A DNA stretch of 57,520 nucleotides, from assembly GCF_004342005.1 (NCBI RefSeq), contig NZ_SMBX01000014.1, positions 1 to 57,520 on the forward strand, read 5' to 3'. Made by a program: the position numbers and the translations under genes. The notes beneath the pieces are model-generated. The model made no database searches, was not told the origin of the DNA, and saw only the letters and a list, made by a program, of their open reading frames with translations. The DNA is from Paracandidimonas soli (lineage in GTDB: Bacteria > Pseudomonadota > Gammaproteobacteria > Burkholderiales > Burkholderiaceae_B). Below are positions 7,131-14,300 of this stretch, piece by piece; positions within the stretch are counted from its first letter, which is position 1, and every line of letters begins with the position of its first letter.

Positions 7131-7586
7131 ATGGCACAACTCACAGGGCTTTTTCGAATCGGACGCGATGCAGAACTGCGATACACGCAGCAGAACGACG
7201 CTGTGGCAAGCATCTCTCTAGCCTACAACTACGGGAAGAAAGACCCGAACACGAACAACAAGCCTACCCAGTGGGTAGAGGGCGTTGTGTGGGGGCAAAG
7301 AGCCGAATCGCTGGCACCATATCTGCTCAAAGGAACCTTGCTGCACGTCACTATTGATGATCCTCATATCGAAACATTCCAAAAACAGGACGGCTCGCAA
7401 GGCATCAAGCTGACTGGCCGAATCAGCAACCTCGAATTCGCATCGCGCCCCGATAACGGAGCGCAGCCTCAGGCCCGCGCCCCACAACAGGCCCAGCAGC
7501 GCGCACAGGCAGCGCAGCGCCCTGCCCCGAATCCACCGCAGGGTGGCGGCGGAATGGCTGACTATGACGATGAGCCGCCTTTCTGA
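7131..7586 (+). CDS. ssb: Single-stranded DNA-binding protein
   Basis: Encodes 151 residues. The N-terminal OB fold, about residues 1-107, begins M-A-Q-L-T-G-L-F-R-I-G-R-D-A-E-L-R and contains W-V-E-G-V-V-W-G. A flexible Gln/Ala/Pro linker follows, and the acidic tip D-Y-D-D-E-P-P-F ends the chain as in bacterial SSBs that recruit partner proteins. It is shorter and more divergent than chromosomal SSB, so it is the phage copy. Two bases separate it from the exonuclease gene. Confidence 0.92.
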   Translation: MAQLTGLFRIGRDAELRYTQQNDAVASISLAYNYGKKDPNTNNKPTQWVEGVVWGQRAESLAPYLLKGTLLHVTIDDPHIETFQKQDGSQGIKLTGRISNLEFASRPDNGAQPQARAPQQAQQRAQAAQRPAPNPPQGGGGMADYDDEPPF

Positions 7587-7599
7587 TCGGGGATCGCCA

Positions 7600-7779
7600 A
7601 TGTCTCAAATCAAAGTCGCCGTCTCCCTATGGATGAAAATCCCGCCATGGGGGACGGCCAAACAGCACCCTGACGCCACGTTTTACACAGTAGACGTAAT
7701 CGCCCCACCAGGCTCCACGGCCGAGGACATCGCCGCTGCAATCAAGAGTCAGATCAGCGATTTTGAGGACAGAAAATGA
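7600..7779 (+). CDS. Small hypothetical phage protein
   Basis: Encodes 59 residues starting M-S-Q-I-K-V-A-V-S-L-W-M-K-I-P-P-W-G. The ATG at 7600 has GGGGATC upstream; an earlier ATG at 7543 lies inside ssb. The profile alternates beta-like and a C-terminal helix (A-E-D-I-A-A-A-I-K-S-Q-I). No family recognised. The stop overlaps the start of the next gene (ATGA). Confidence 0.55.
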   Translation: MSQIKVAVSLWMKIPPWGTAKQHPDATFYTVDVIAPPGSTAEDIAAAIKSQISDFEDRK

Positions 7780-7967
7780 GCGGAATACAGGCAATGGTCA
7801 ACCAGTTGCAGACGGCGCAGCATTTGCGCCTCCCGGAAAAACATCAGCGCATCCTTGAAATGCATGATCGCGGCACAACACAGCGCGAGATTGCGCATCG
7901 CGTGTCCGCATCGCTGTCAACGGTGAATGCGGTCATCAACCGCTATCGGGTGAGGGGTGAGGCATGA
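7776..7967 (+). CDS. Small helix-turn-helix DNA-binding protein
   Basis: Encodes 63 residues. A homeodomain-like helix-turn-helix of the resolvase/transposase sort is clear: I-L-E-M-H-D-R-G-T-T-Q-R-E-I-A-H-R-V-S-A-S-L-S-T-V-N-A-V-I-N-R-Y (about 26-57). With no further domain it is likely a small regulator or nucleoid-like factor of the early region. It overlaps both neighbours by four bases (ATGA), so it belongs to the same translational chain. Confidence 0.7.
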   Translation: MSGIQAMVNQLQTAQHLRLPEKHQRILEMHDRGTTQREIAHRVSASLSTVNAVINRYRVRGEA

Positions 7968-8242
7968 CTATCAATACACAGAAGCTGCGCCAACGCGCAA
8001 TCGAGTCCGGTGACGGCCTCCTTCGCGGGCCTGCGCTAGCAGCAGCAGACCACATCGACGCACAGGCAGCGGAGATAGAACGGCTGCGGGAGGCTCTGGA
8101 ATGGTACGCCAGCATGTCAAAGCAGATGGGAAAAGCAGCACTGAACCAAGACAGCCAATCCATTCTCGCGCTGATGAAGGATTTTGCGGTGGACTACGGT
8201 GGCCGCGCCCGCGCCGCCCTATCGGGAGAATCCAATGGCTGA
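7964..8242 (+). CDS. Small phage protein, Ea22-like N-terminal region
   Basis: Encodes 92 residues. The segment D-H-I-D-A-Q-A-A-E-I-E-R-L-R-E-A-L-E-W-Y is the coiled motif seen in many small proteins of unknown role in phage early regions. A-R-A-A-L-S-G near the end is similarly typical. It overlaps the previous and next genes. No catalytic motif. Confidence 0.6.
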   Translation: MTINTQKLRQRAIESGDGLLRGPALAAADHIDAQAAEIERLREALEWYASMSKQMGKAALNQDSQSILALMKDFAVDYGGRARAALSGESNG

Positions 8243-8540
8243 CAAGTACGAAACACTGCGGGCTGCGCTACCCGAACTGGTCGATGAGGCCCGACGCCAA
8301 GGCGGCATCAATCCACGGGCACAGTTGATCATCGACCTGCTGGCAGAGCGGGATGCGCTGCGGGAAACTATGCATACGGTTGCCGATCTTGCGTCCCAAG
8401 AGTGGCAGGACCAGCACGGAAAGCGCATGGCAGCGACCGGCAATGACGGTAAGCGCTTCTGGTTTATCACCGATGATGTAATGCAGGAAGTTCGCGCCGC
8501 CCTGGCCCAACACCAAGGAGAAAAGCATGGCGATCAATGA
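8235..8540 (+). CDS. Hypothetical phage protein
   Basis: Encodes 101 residues from ATG 8235, which has GGGAGAATCC upstream and overlaps the previous gene by eight bases. A helical, charged protein with L-L-A-E-R-D-A-L-R-E-T (coil) in the middle and V-R-A-A-L-A at the end, resembling the preceding gene product in plan. Function unknown. Confidence 0.6.
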   Translation: MADKYETLRAALPELVDEARRQGGINPRAQLIIDLLAERDALRETMHTVADLASQEWQDQHGKRMAATGNDGKRFWFITDDVMQEVRAALAQHQGEKHGDQ

Positions 8541-8838
8541 CGGTGGGCCAGCGTATCCGCTGCCGGTAAATGACGAGCAGTGCCGCGCCCGATTCGATAG
8601 CGGCTATGGCGGCATGAGCCTGCGCGATGCAATGGCAATGTCCGTCCGCCTGCCGGATGACTACAGCGCGAAATGGGGCGAGGCGTTGATCGGTGAGCAG
8701 GCGCCCAACAGCGTTGAGCCAGCGTCCGTGCATATCGACTGGTGGATGCGCGTCGAGGCGGCATATCGCTACCGTATGGCCGACGCCATGCTCCGCGCCC
8801 GCACCCAGGACGCCAGCCATGAACAGGAGCAACCATGA
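8527..8838 (+). CDS. Hypothetical phage protein with GMSLRD motif
   Basis: Encodes 103 residues. It carries N-D-G-G-P-A-Y-P-L-P at residues 4-13 and G-G-M-S-L-R-D-A-M-A near 28-37. This is the layout of a widespread phage protein family of unknown function (typically D-G-G-P-A-F-P ... G-M-T-L-R-D-Y-F). AAGGAG precedes the start, and it overlaps the upstream gene by fourteen bases. Confidence 0.65.
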   Translation: MAINDGGPAYPLPVNDEQCRARFDSGYGGMSLRDAMAMSVRLPDDYSAKWGEALIGEQAPNSVEPASVHIDWWMRVEAAYRYRMADAMLRARTQDASHEQEQP

Positions 8839-8936
8839 AAATCAAACTCCGCACCCTGATCCTCTGCCTGATCGTCGTCTACGGGGTCATTTTCCCCGCA
8901 GTTATCGCTGCCCTTGTATGGGCGTCTGGGGGTTGA
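8835..8936 (+). CDS. Tiny single-helix membrane protein
   Basis: Encodes 33 residues: a basic start M-K-I-K-L-R followed by one hydrophobic helix (L-I-L-C-L-I-V-V-Y-G-V-I-F-P-A-V-I-A-A-L-V-W). GGAGCAACC lies before the ATG, which overlaps the previous stop by four bases; the stop is one base from the next start. It fits a phage inner-membrane peptide. Function unknown. Confidence 0.55.
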   Translation: MKIKLRTLILCLIVVYGVIFPAVIAALVWASGG

Positions 8937-8937
8937 T

Positions 8938-9678
8938 ATGGGAATCACACAGAAAGAACAGGACGCCTGGCACGCTGGCATCGCTGCTGGCCGGGAGATT
9001 GAGCGGCAGAATGCGGCGGCGCGGGAGCATGCAACCAAAGCATGCAACCCAAGCTTGCAACCTGTTGCGACCGCGTTCTTCACCGAGAAAGGCGAAGTTG
9101 CATACACGGGACTATTCGACCGCACAATAAAGGCGCTTGAAGCAGTCAAGACAACTCGCATGGGCATCTCGGCTGGTTCGATAAACCTCTACGCCGCCCC
9201 CGTTGCCGCCCAGCCCCAACCATCCGGGAATGCCGGAGAGTTGCCGCCATTGCCAGAGCCAGGAATGACGAGCTTCGATTACGGGTCGGCAATCAATTGG
9301 TTCACGGAGTCCCAAATGCAAGCCTATGCCCGCGCCGCCATCGAAGCCGACCGCAAGCGCAGGGGTGAGCCGGTGGCGTACCGTCTACTGCGCAAGAACG
9401 CTGACGGCGAGTGGGTGACGGACGGCCGACCCTGGTGCGATGGCGTCCCGGACGCGGACCTGGTGAAAGACTCGGAAAAGAGCGGACAGTATCGGATTGA
9501 GTACGCATTTGCTGCCCCACAACCCGCCGAGCCGGTGAAGGTGCCGAGTGATGCGGATATTGATGCGGTTTTCAACGACATGCCTGATGGCGCAAATAGC
9601 TGGTTGAAATCTTGGGGGTACAGGCAGTTTGCACGCGCCCTACTCGCCCGCTACGCCACCACAAAGGAGCAACCATGA
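8938..9678 (+). CDS. Ea22-like phage protein of unknown function
   Basis: Encodes 246 residues from ATG 8938. The mosaic is typical of Ea22-like proteins: a short coil, Y-A-A-P-V-A-A-Q-P-Q-P linker near 89-99, L-P-P-L-P-E-P-G-M-T, M-Q-A-Y-A-R-A-A-I-E-A-D-R-K, and a terminal F-A-R-A-L-L-A-R-Y. These modules recur in the small neighbours, suggesting shuffling of a common unit. No enzymatic motif. Confidence 0.6.
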   Translation: MGITQKEQDAWHAGIAAGREIERQNAAAREHATKACNPSLQPVATAFFTEKGEVAYTGLFDRTIKALEAVKTTRMGISAGSINLYAAPVAAQPQPSGNAGELPPLPEPGMTSFDYGSAINWFTESQMQAYARAAIEADRKRRGEPVAYRLLRKNADGEWVTDGRPWCDGVPDADLVKDSEKSGQYRIEYAFAAPQPAEPVKVPSDADIDAVFNDMPDGANSWLKSWGYRQFARALLARYATTKEQP

Positions 9679-9770
9679 CCCGATACGCCCTAGTAAACGG
9701 CAAATGGGTGCGCTGCATCATCCTCAAGAGCGGATCTCGGCTGATCTCAGCCAGGACGGATGATGACTGA
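9675..9770 (+). CDS. Tiny hypothetical protein
   Basis: Encodes 31 residues starting M-T-R-Y-A-L-V-N-G-K-W-V-R-C-I-I-L. AAGGAGCAACC stands before the ATG, and it overlaps the preceding gene by four bases; the same ribosome-site string is used at 8835. The last codons fall just before a hairpin pair. Function unknown. Confidence 0.4.
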   Translation: MTRYALVNGKWVRCIILKSGSRLISARTDDD

Positions 9771-9780
9771 GCGAATCGAG

Positions 9781-9837
9781 GCCGTCCTGAGAGTGACGGC
9801 CCATCACTGGAAGCTGAGCGCCCCATTGGGGCGTTCG
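9781..9837 (+). terminator. Two hairpins ending the early-gene run
   Basis: GCCGTC/GACGGC (9781-9800) and CGCCCC-ATT-GGGGCG (9819-9833) are perfect stems; the second is followed only by TTCGTGATTT, so termination may be partial. They separate the long overlapping gene chain from the integration genes. Confidence 0.4.
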
Positions 9838-9856
9838 TGATTTAAGGGAGTAGGAT

Positions 9857-10300
9857 ATGTTTCTCACGCCCGATGAGGTGGCGCCAATGGGCCGGCTTGC
9901 CAGGCTATTTGCGGGCGAAACCGCCGACGCATTCCTCGATAAAAGCAACGTACTAGAACGTGCCGAACCATGTAGGAGGTTGTGCGGCGTCTATTTCCTG
10001 CTGGACGGCGACGACATTGTTTACATAGGGCAGTCGACCAACATAATCAATCGAATCGCGCAGCACGTCGATAAGGCGTTTGAACGATTCGCCTACATCG
10101 AATGCGAGCAGTCAGCGCTCAACATGGTTGAGTCGATATTCATTCATCGGTATCGCCCAAAGTTGAACTTCGTGCGAGTCGCTGGATATCTTGTTGCGCC
10201 GGTGTCCCTGTCCGATATAAGGCGCACCGCCCCGGTGTATCACCAGGCGATGGCAGATCAAGAAACGGGTGTTACGAAGGAGTCCACATGCTCTCAGTAA
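9857..10300 (+). CDS. GIY-YIG nuclease-domain protein
   Basis: Encodes 147 residues. The GIY-YIG endonuclease core is well conserved: G44-V-Y46, Y56-I-G58, then R66 in N-I-I-N-R, E92 in M-V-E-S-I-F-I-H-R-Y, and N104 in P-K-L-N-F. All five signature positions are filled, so it could be active. There is no recognisable DNA-binding domain besides about 40 N-terminal residues. AGGGAGTAGGAT precedes the start. It overlaps the Xis-like gene by 13 bases. Roles in restriction, repair or anti-phage competition are possible; none is shown by the sequence. Confidence 0.8.
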   Translation: MFLTPDEVAPMGRLARLFAGETADAFLDKSNVLERAEPCRRLCGVYFLLDGDDIVYIGQSTNIINRIAQHVDKAFERFAYIECEQSALNMVESIFIHRYRPKLNFVRVAGYLVAPVSLSDIRRTAPVYHQAMADQETGVTKESTCSQ

Positions 10301-10632
10301 TAGAGGCCTCCAAGCGCCTGGGCGTCTCGCCGCGCACCGTATACGATCTGGCTGCGCCCGCCGGGCCGATCCCCTGCCATCGGATCGGGCGCAGAATCAT
10401 CTTTGCAGAAGAAGACATACAGGAGTATCTGCGGTCATGCCGATATACAGAGATAAAACGCGAGGTTGCTTCGTTTTTGAATTCGACCGTGTCGTTGAGG
10501 GCCAGCGGGTCAGGGCTCGAAAGCTACTTCCGAAAACGTGGACGAGAGCCCAAGCTGACGCCTACGACCGACAAGAAGCGGCCAGACTCTACGCCGTTGC
10601 AACTCGTGTCGAACGGCACCAGCACACGATAG
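10288..10632 (+). CDS. Xis/AlpA-like helix-turn-helix protein
   Basis: Encodes 114 residues. The first 50 form a MerR/AlpA-type winged helix-turn-helix (M-L-S-V-I-E-A-S-K-R-L-G-V-S-P-R-T-V-Y-D-L, then I-G-R-R-I-I-F-A-E-E-D-I-Q-E-Y-L), as in recombination directionality factors. AAGGAG precedes the ATG. The frame runs on for 196 bp inside the integrase gene. The tail (from about residue 50) is low in structure and may be an accidental read-through, since such proteins are usually 60-75 residues. The position directly upstream of int supports an excisionase role. Confidence 0.65.
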   Translation: MLSVIEASKRLGVSPRTVYDLAAPAGPIPCHRIGRRIIFAEEDIQEYLRSCRYTEIKREVASFLNSTVSLRASGSGLESYFRKRGREPKLTPTTDKKRPDSTPLQLVSNGTSTR

Positions 10633-11408
10633 AGGACGCTGTTGCTATATATCTCAAGGAACGTGTGCCAGGACTGAAATCCGGCGACAACATTATGGGT
10701 GAGCTCGCGCAGATGTACTGGGCATATCAGGGCAGGCCAATGTCCGCCCTGGCGGATGCTTGCAAGGAGTACACGGCGAAAGCAAGAAAGGCGAACGGCT
10801 CAAAACTGGCTGCCGCCACCCTGCGCAACCGCATTCGCTACCTGACAAGCGCCTGCCGATACGCCTGGAAGCATCACGGCATGAGCGAGCACGACCCAGC
10901 TGACAGGGTGATATCGCCCACCGTGCGCAATGAGCGACGGTTCTTCATCGACCGCCGCCAGATGCTGCAACTCTGCCGGGCCAGCAAACACCGTGCGACT
11001 CGCGCTGCAATCCGCATTGCTTTCTATAGCGGCATGCGAATATCAGAGATCAAGCGCGCTGAACGAGTCAATGGCATGTTCGTACTGCACGACACAAAAA
11101 ACGGCGAGCCGCGCCATGTGCCGATCCACCCACGTATACGCTGCTGCGTGGGTATCGCCCTGCCCGACCAGAGCCGGATATCCAAGCATTTCCGAGATGC
11201 CAGGAAGGCTGTCGGAATGGACTGGTTGCACTTCCATGACCTACGCCACAGCGCCGCCAGCGAGATGATCAATGCCGGCGTCGACCTGTACACTGTGGGC
11301 GCGGTGCTGGGACACAAGTCAGCGGTCAGCACAAAGCGCTACGCTCACCTTGCCACCGACTCCATAAAAGACGCCCTCACTCAGATTGGTCGCAAGAAAG
11401 TAGCCTGA
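10437..11408 (+). CDS. int: Tyrosine integrase
   Basis: Encodes 323 residues from ATG 10437, with AGGAG eleven bases upstream; the upstream-extended frame to 10269 runs inside the Xis-like and GIY-YIG genes and is not protein-like. The catalytic set is complete: R201 (S-G-M-R-I-S-E), K221, H267-D-L-R270, H293 (L-G-H-K-S) and nucleophile Y302 (T-K-R-Y-A-H-L). It integrates the island at attB in a tRNA gene; the tRNA 3' fragment begins 118 bp downstream. A core-binding region spans about 65-165. Confidence 0.93.
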   Translation: MPIYRDKTRGCFVFEFDRVVEGQRVRARKLLPKTWTRAQADAYDRQEAARLYAVATRVERHQHTIEDAVAIYLKERVPGLKSGDNIMGELAQMYWAYQGRPMSALADACKEYTAKARKANGSKLAAATLRNRIRYLTSACRYAWKHHGMSEHDPADRVISPTVRNERRFFIDRRQMLQLCRASKHRATRAAIRIAFYSGMRISEIKRAERVNGMFVLHDTKNGEPRHVPIHPRIRCCVGIALPDQSRISKHFRDARKAVGMDWLHFHDLRHSAASEMINAGVDLYTVGAVLGHKSAVSTKRYAHLATDSIKDALTQIGRKKVA

Positions 11409-11526
11409 TTCTGATGGGGGAAATCTTGACAGAGCCAGGGCAAAACATGGGTTTTGGGGCGGTCAGCGCAAAACGAGAACGCAGTATCCATGCGGGTTTG
11501 CAGGGATCGCATACTTCCCGGCACTT

Positions 11527-11572
11527 ACTCATAATCCGTTGGTGCCGAGTTCGACTCTCGGGGGGCCCACCA
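11527..11572 (+). other. att site: 3' fragment of a tRNA-Met(CAT)-like gene
   Basis: The anticodon loop CTCATAA (11528-11534), 3' anticodon-stem arm TCCGT, a five-base variable region, T arm CCGAG-TTCGACT-CTCGG (11545-11561), acceptor arm GGGGCCC and ACCA (11569-11572) are all in place. Upstream bases do not complete the D arm, the 5' acceptor arm (expected GGGCCCC) or a good anticodon stem. It is therefore the scar left by site-specific insertion; the whole tRNA should be at the other island end. CAT could also be read as tRNA-Ile2. Confidence 0.75.
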
Positions 11573-11590
11573 GATTATGCGCAGATCGGC

Positions 11591-11624
11591 AAAATGCCAG
11601 CCTTCCCAGGCTGGCATTTTGCTT
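11591..11624 (+). terminator. Strong terminator behind the tRNA fragment
   Basis: AAAATGCCAGCC (11591-11602) and GGCTGGCATTTT (11609-11620) make a perfect 12-bp stem with a six-base loop, followed by GCTTTT. It probably belonged to the original tRNA gene and may also act for the opposite strand. Confidence 0.8.
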
Positions 11625-11651
11625 TTGAAGGGGGCTGCCGCGGCCGAGCCT

Positions 11652-12602
11652 TCAGCCCTCCGCGGCGAGATTCTCGCCGGCATCCGCCCAGCGCCAGCAG
11701 CCCCTGCCCTTGAGCTTGCACAGATACAGTGCCTCATCCGCCGCCTTGAATATCTCGTCGAATGTATCGCCATGGTCCGGCACGCGGCTGGCTCCGATGC
11801 TCGTGCTGATGCAGACTTCGCTTCCCCCGATGAGCATGGGCGCTTTCACGACCTCCAGCACACGATCGCATATATGCCCGACCTGCGCATCATCGACGGA
11901 TTCCGCCAGCAGAATGCCGAACTCATCGCCGCCGAACCGGCACACCAGATCGCTCTCCCTCACGCAGGACAGCAGGCGCTTGGCCACGACGCGCAGCACT
12001 TCGTCTCCCGCATCGTGGCCGAGCTGGTCATTGACATGCTTGAACCTGTCCAGATCCAGCATCAGGAACGCGACCTTCGCCTCCCGAGTCGAGCCCCGCG
12101 CCTGATCCCAATGCATCATCAGCTTGCGCCGATTCGCCAGCCCTGTCAGAAAATCCTCGTAGGCGTGGCGCAGAATGCTCTTCTGCATCTGGTCGCGTGC
12201 CGGCATATCGTCGAAGAACGCGATGGAAAGGTCCTTGGCATGAAGAATCATCCCGCCAAGCGCTACCGTAATCACCGTATCGTTGACCGACTTGATATCG
12301 ATCTCCGTCTCTGCAATGATTTCAACGCCGCTTTCGACGGGTGCATCGTTCCACAGGGAAGACCACAGCCTTTCGATCTCTCCGCGCTGCATTTCCTGGG
12401 TATACGACCTGATGAAATCGTCGATCGTCGTAATATTGTCGGCGATATGGCCGAACCTGCGCGTAAAAGCCTTGTTATGGAAGCGGATCCTGCGATCGCT
12501 AAGGGTGGCGCAACTGATGGGAATGGGCAGCATGTCCAGTATCAGCAGGAGCTCTTCCAGCGAAGGGGTATGTTCAATACCGTTTTTCGCAATCATTTGC
12601 AT
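11652..12602 (-). CDS. Diguanylate cyclase with PAS-like N-terminus
   Basis: Encodes 316 residues. The GGDEF domain occupies about 146-305: D-F-L-T-G-L-A-N-R-R, the metal-binding M-L-D-L-D-R-F-K, and the active loop R-F-G-G-D-E-F (GGDEF 224-228). It synthesises cyclic-di-GMP. R215-E-S-D218 lies five residues before, a standard product-inhibition I-site. The N-terminal 140 residues resemble a PAS sensor domain. No membrane helix. The start at 12602 is chosen for its GAGGAG site; an in-frame ATG at 12668 lacks one. Confidence 0.88.
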   Translation of the reverse strand: MQMIAKNGIEHTPSLEELLLILDMLPIPISCATLSDRRIRFHNKAFTRRFGHIADNITTIDDFIRSYTQEMQRGEIERLWSSLWNDAPVESGVEIIAETEIDIKSVNDTVITVALGGMILHAKDLSIAFFDDMPARDQMQKSILRHAYEDFLTGLANRRKLMMHWDQARGSTREAKVAFLMLDLDRFKHVNDQLGHDAGDEVLRVVAKRLLSCVRESDLVCRFGGDEFGILLAESVDDAQVGHICDRVLEVVKAPMLIGGSEVCISTSIGASRVPDHGDTFDEIFKAADEALYLCKLKGRGCWRWADAGENLAAEG

Positions 12603-12795
12603 ATCGGCTCCTCGGATCCATCGAGTGGCGATGGCGACATCTGCCATCGTCCAGGCATCGGTTGCCATTATGCTTGCAGTTGAAAGTCCGTACCAGACAT
12701 GAAATCAAAAGAACTGTCATTTTTTGAAATGTCCGGGCCGGCTTGCCGCATGATTGCCCAACCATTTCGCCGAAGCCGCCCGAATGCGGCCTGGA

Positions 12796-13218
12796 TCATC
12801 CCCAGCGCAGCATTCCGCCGGCCGAGGAGGTCAGCTTCTCCAGCGGAGCCGTTTTCCTGAAGGTGGTTGGCGCCATTCTGAGCTGTTTGCGGAAAATGCT
12901 GGTGAAGGCGGACGTGCTGGGGTATCCCACGGCCCGCGCGATCGCAGCAATGCTGGCCGAGGATTCGAGCAGCATGCGTTGCGCGGCGCGCATGCGCTCC
13001 TGAAGAATATACGCCTCCAGCGTCTGCCCGAAGGTTTGCTCGATCAGCAGCGAAAGGCCGTCGCGATCCATGTTCACTTCCGATGCGATGCGCTGCTCCA
13101 GGCCGGCATCCGACATGTGCCGCTCGATGCATTGCAGAATCAGACGGATCGTGTCCTGCCCCGATCCGGATACAACCGTATCGGCATCATCGCTATTCTT
13201 GTCTCCGCGTTTTGCCAT
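12796..13218 (-). CDS. AraC-family transcriptional regulator, short
   Basis: Encodes 140 residues. The C-terminal two-helix-turn-helix AraC domain is evident: L-E-A-Y-I-L-Q-E-R-M-R-A-A-Q-R-M-L, then I-A-A-I-A-R-A-V-G-Y-P-S-T-S-A-F-T-S-I-F-R-K. The N-terminal part is too short for a sugar-binding cupin, so the effector, if any, is unknown. GGCGGAG supports the start at 13218; a GTG at 13254 is the alternative. It faces the same way as the GGDEF gene, 193 bp apart with nothing visible between. Confidence 0.8.
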   Translation of the reverse strand: MAKRGDKNSDDADTVVSGSGQDTIRLILQCIERHMSDAGLEQRIASEVNMDRDGLSLLIEQTFGQTLEAYILQERMRAAQRMLLESSASIAAIARAVGYPSTSAFTSIFRKQLRMAPTTFRKTAPLEKLTSSAGGMLRWG

Positions 13219-13360
13219 CAGTCTCCGCCTTTTCGCCGGCATGAAGCAATCCACGAAGGCTGCTTCATATCCGGGCCTATCCGAATGAAGGACAAGACGA
13301 TTATTGAATAAGGGACATGGAAAGGCGGAAATAAAGCGTGTAATGCCTTGACAAAATGTT

Positions 13361-13397
13361 CGCTGGCATCCGGGCGATGCCTGCCCGGATGCCAGCG
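13361..13397 (-). terminator. Long perfect hairpin, probable operon terminator
   Basis: CGCTGGCATCCGGGC (13361-13375) and its exact complement at 13383-13397 make a 15-bp stem around a seven-base loop. On the minus strand AACATTTTG follows. It lies about 65 bp beyond the merR stop, ending the rpmI-to-merR operon. Confidence 0.6.
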
Positions 13398-13422
13398 ATG
13401 CTGCGTATATATCGAGGACGAT

Positions 13423-13447
13423 CCCGGCCTGAAGGCCGGGGCTTGCG
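13423..13447. repeat. Short dispersed hairpin repeat, copy 1
   Basis: CCCGGCCT-GA-AGGCCGGG followed by GCTTGCG. A near copy, CCTCGGCCT-GA-AGGCCGAGG plus GCTTGCG, stands at 46773-46797. Both are intergenic, so this is a REP-like element rather than chance. Confidence 0.5.
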
Positions 13448-13460
13448 CCAGAGCGCGTGT

Positions 13461-13910
13461 TCAGGAAAGGCGGAACTCCTCGCGCAGCGAGCTCGCCTGC
13501 CCCGCCGCCGCGCCCACGTCGGGCGAGGATTCCTGGACTGCCTTGGCCAGCAGTTCGCGCACATGCGAAAGATCGGAGCGCAGCGCCGACAGTTCCTGAC
13601 CGCTGAGACGGACAGCAGCGTCCTGGTCGAACGGCACATCGTTCGCATCGCCCAGCCTGTTGCGCGCGCCGCTGATGGTAAACCCCTGCTCGTACAGCAG
13701 GTCGCGGATACGGCGGATCAGCAGGACTTCATGATGCTGGTAGTAGCGGCGATTTCCACGGCGCTTTACCGGCTTGAGCTGAGTGAACTCCTGCTCCCAG
13801 TAGCGCAGCACGTGCGGCTTGACGCAGCACAGGTCGCTGACCTCGCCAATGGTGAAGTACCGCTTGGCCGGGATGGGAGGCAGGACGACGGATTTTTCGT
13901 TTGAACTCAT
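13461..13910 (-). CDS. MerR-family regulator downstream of ihfA
   Basis: Encodes 149 residues. The winged helix-turn-helix opens R-Y-F-T-I-G-E-V-S-D-L-C-C-V-K-P-H-V-L-R-Y-W-E-Q-E-F (about 17-42) with R-R-G-N-R-R-Y-Y wing, then a coil. This gene follows ihfA in most betaproteobacteria and has no assigned ligand. There is no cysteine pair typical of metal sensors at the C-terminus. It is the last gene of the operon. Confidence 0.88.
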   Translation of the reverse strand: MSSNEKSVVLPPIPAKRYFTIGEVSDLCCVKPHVLRYWEQEFTQLKPVKRRGNRRYYQHHEVLLIRRIRDLLYEQGFTISGARNRLGDANDVPFDQDAAVRLSGQELSALRSDLSHVRELLAKAVQESSPDVGAAAGQASSLREEFRLS

Positions 13911-13970
13911 GATGGGAAAATCATATGCCTGTTAGTTAGCTGGTACCCTAACACAATGCGGCCGGGCGCG

Positions 13971-14288
13971 TCACTCCTGCGTCGCAGGCACTGTATTTTC
14001 CACCGAAGCCTTGAGCTTCTGGCTGGCATGGAAGGTTACCACCCTGCGCGCGGCAATGGGGATGACCTCGCCCGTCTTGGGATTGCGCCCAGGACGCGGC
14101 GGCTTGTCGCGAACCTGGAAGTTGCCGAATCCCGACAGCTTCACCGCGTCGCCCTGGGCGAGCGTATCGCGGATTTCCTCGAAAAAGCTGTCGACGATGT
14201 CCTTGGCTTCGCGCTTGTTCAAGCCTACGCGCTCGAACAGCAGTTCCGCCAGTTCGGCCTTGGTGAGTGTACGCGGCTCCTGCAGCAT
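13971..14288 (-). CDS. ihfA: Integration host factor subunit alpha
   Basis: Encodes 105 residues. The HU/IHF fold is clear: [25 protein letters not shown] and the DNA-bending arm [22 protein letters not shown]. The intercalating proline is in the R-N-P-K turn. IHF-alpha pairs with IHF-beta to bend DNA at specific sites, including those of sigma-54 promoters such as the glnK promoter here and of phage integration. It follows pheT by 12 bases. Confidence 0.97.
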   Translation of the reverse strand: MLQEPRTLTKAELAELLFERVGLNKREAKDIVDSFFEEIRDTLAQGDAVKLSGFGNFQVRDKPPRPGRNPKTGEVIPIAARRVVTFHASQKLKASVENTVPATQE

Positions 14289-14300
14289 GGTCAGACTCCC

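Larger units (their letters stand above)
96..11572 (+). mobile_element. Prophage or prophage-like island, integrase-proximal part
   Basis: The stretch carries a tightly packed + strand run of phage early genes (ERF annealing protein, YqaJ-like exonuclease, SSB, small HTH and membrane proteins). It ends with GIY-YIG, Xis-like and tyrosine integrase genes directly beside a tRNA 3' fragment at 11527-11572. No capsid, tail or lysis genes are visible, so the remainder, if any, lies left of the window beyond the IS. The chromosomal tRNA terminator and core genes resume at 11591. Confidence 0.8.

Noticed and set aside
9675-9770. Treating the tiny ORF as part of the preceding gene by frameshift
   Set aside because: It has its own ribosome site and the preceding gene ends with a normal overlapping stop.
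11497-11572. A full tRNA gene at the island end
   Set aside because: Only the 3' half fits. Bases upstream of 11527 give no D arm, no matching 5' acceptor arm and a mismatched anticodon stem.
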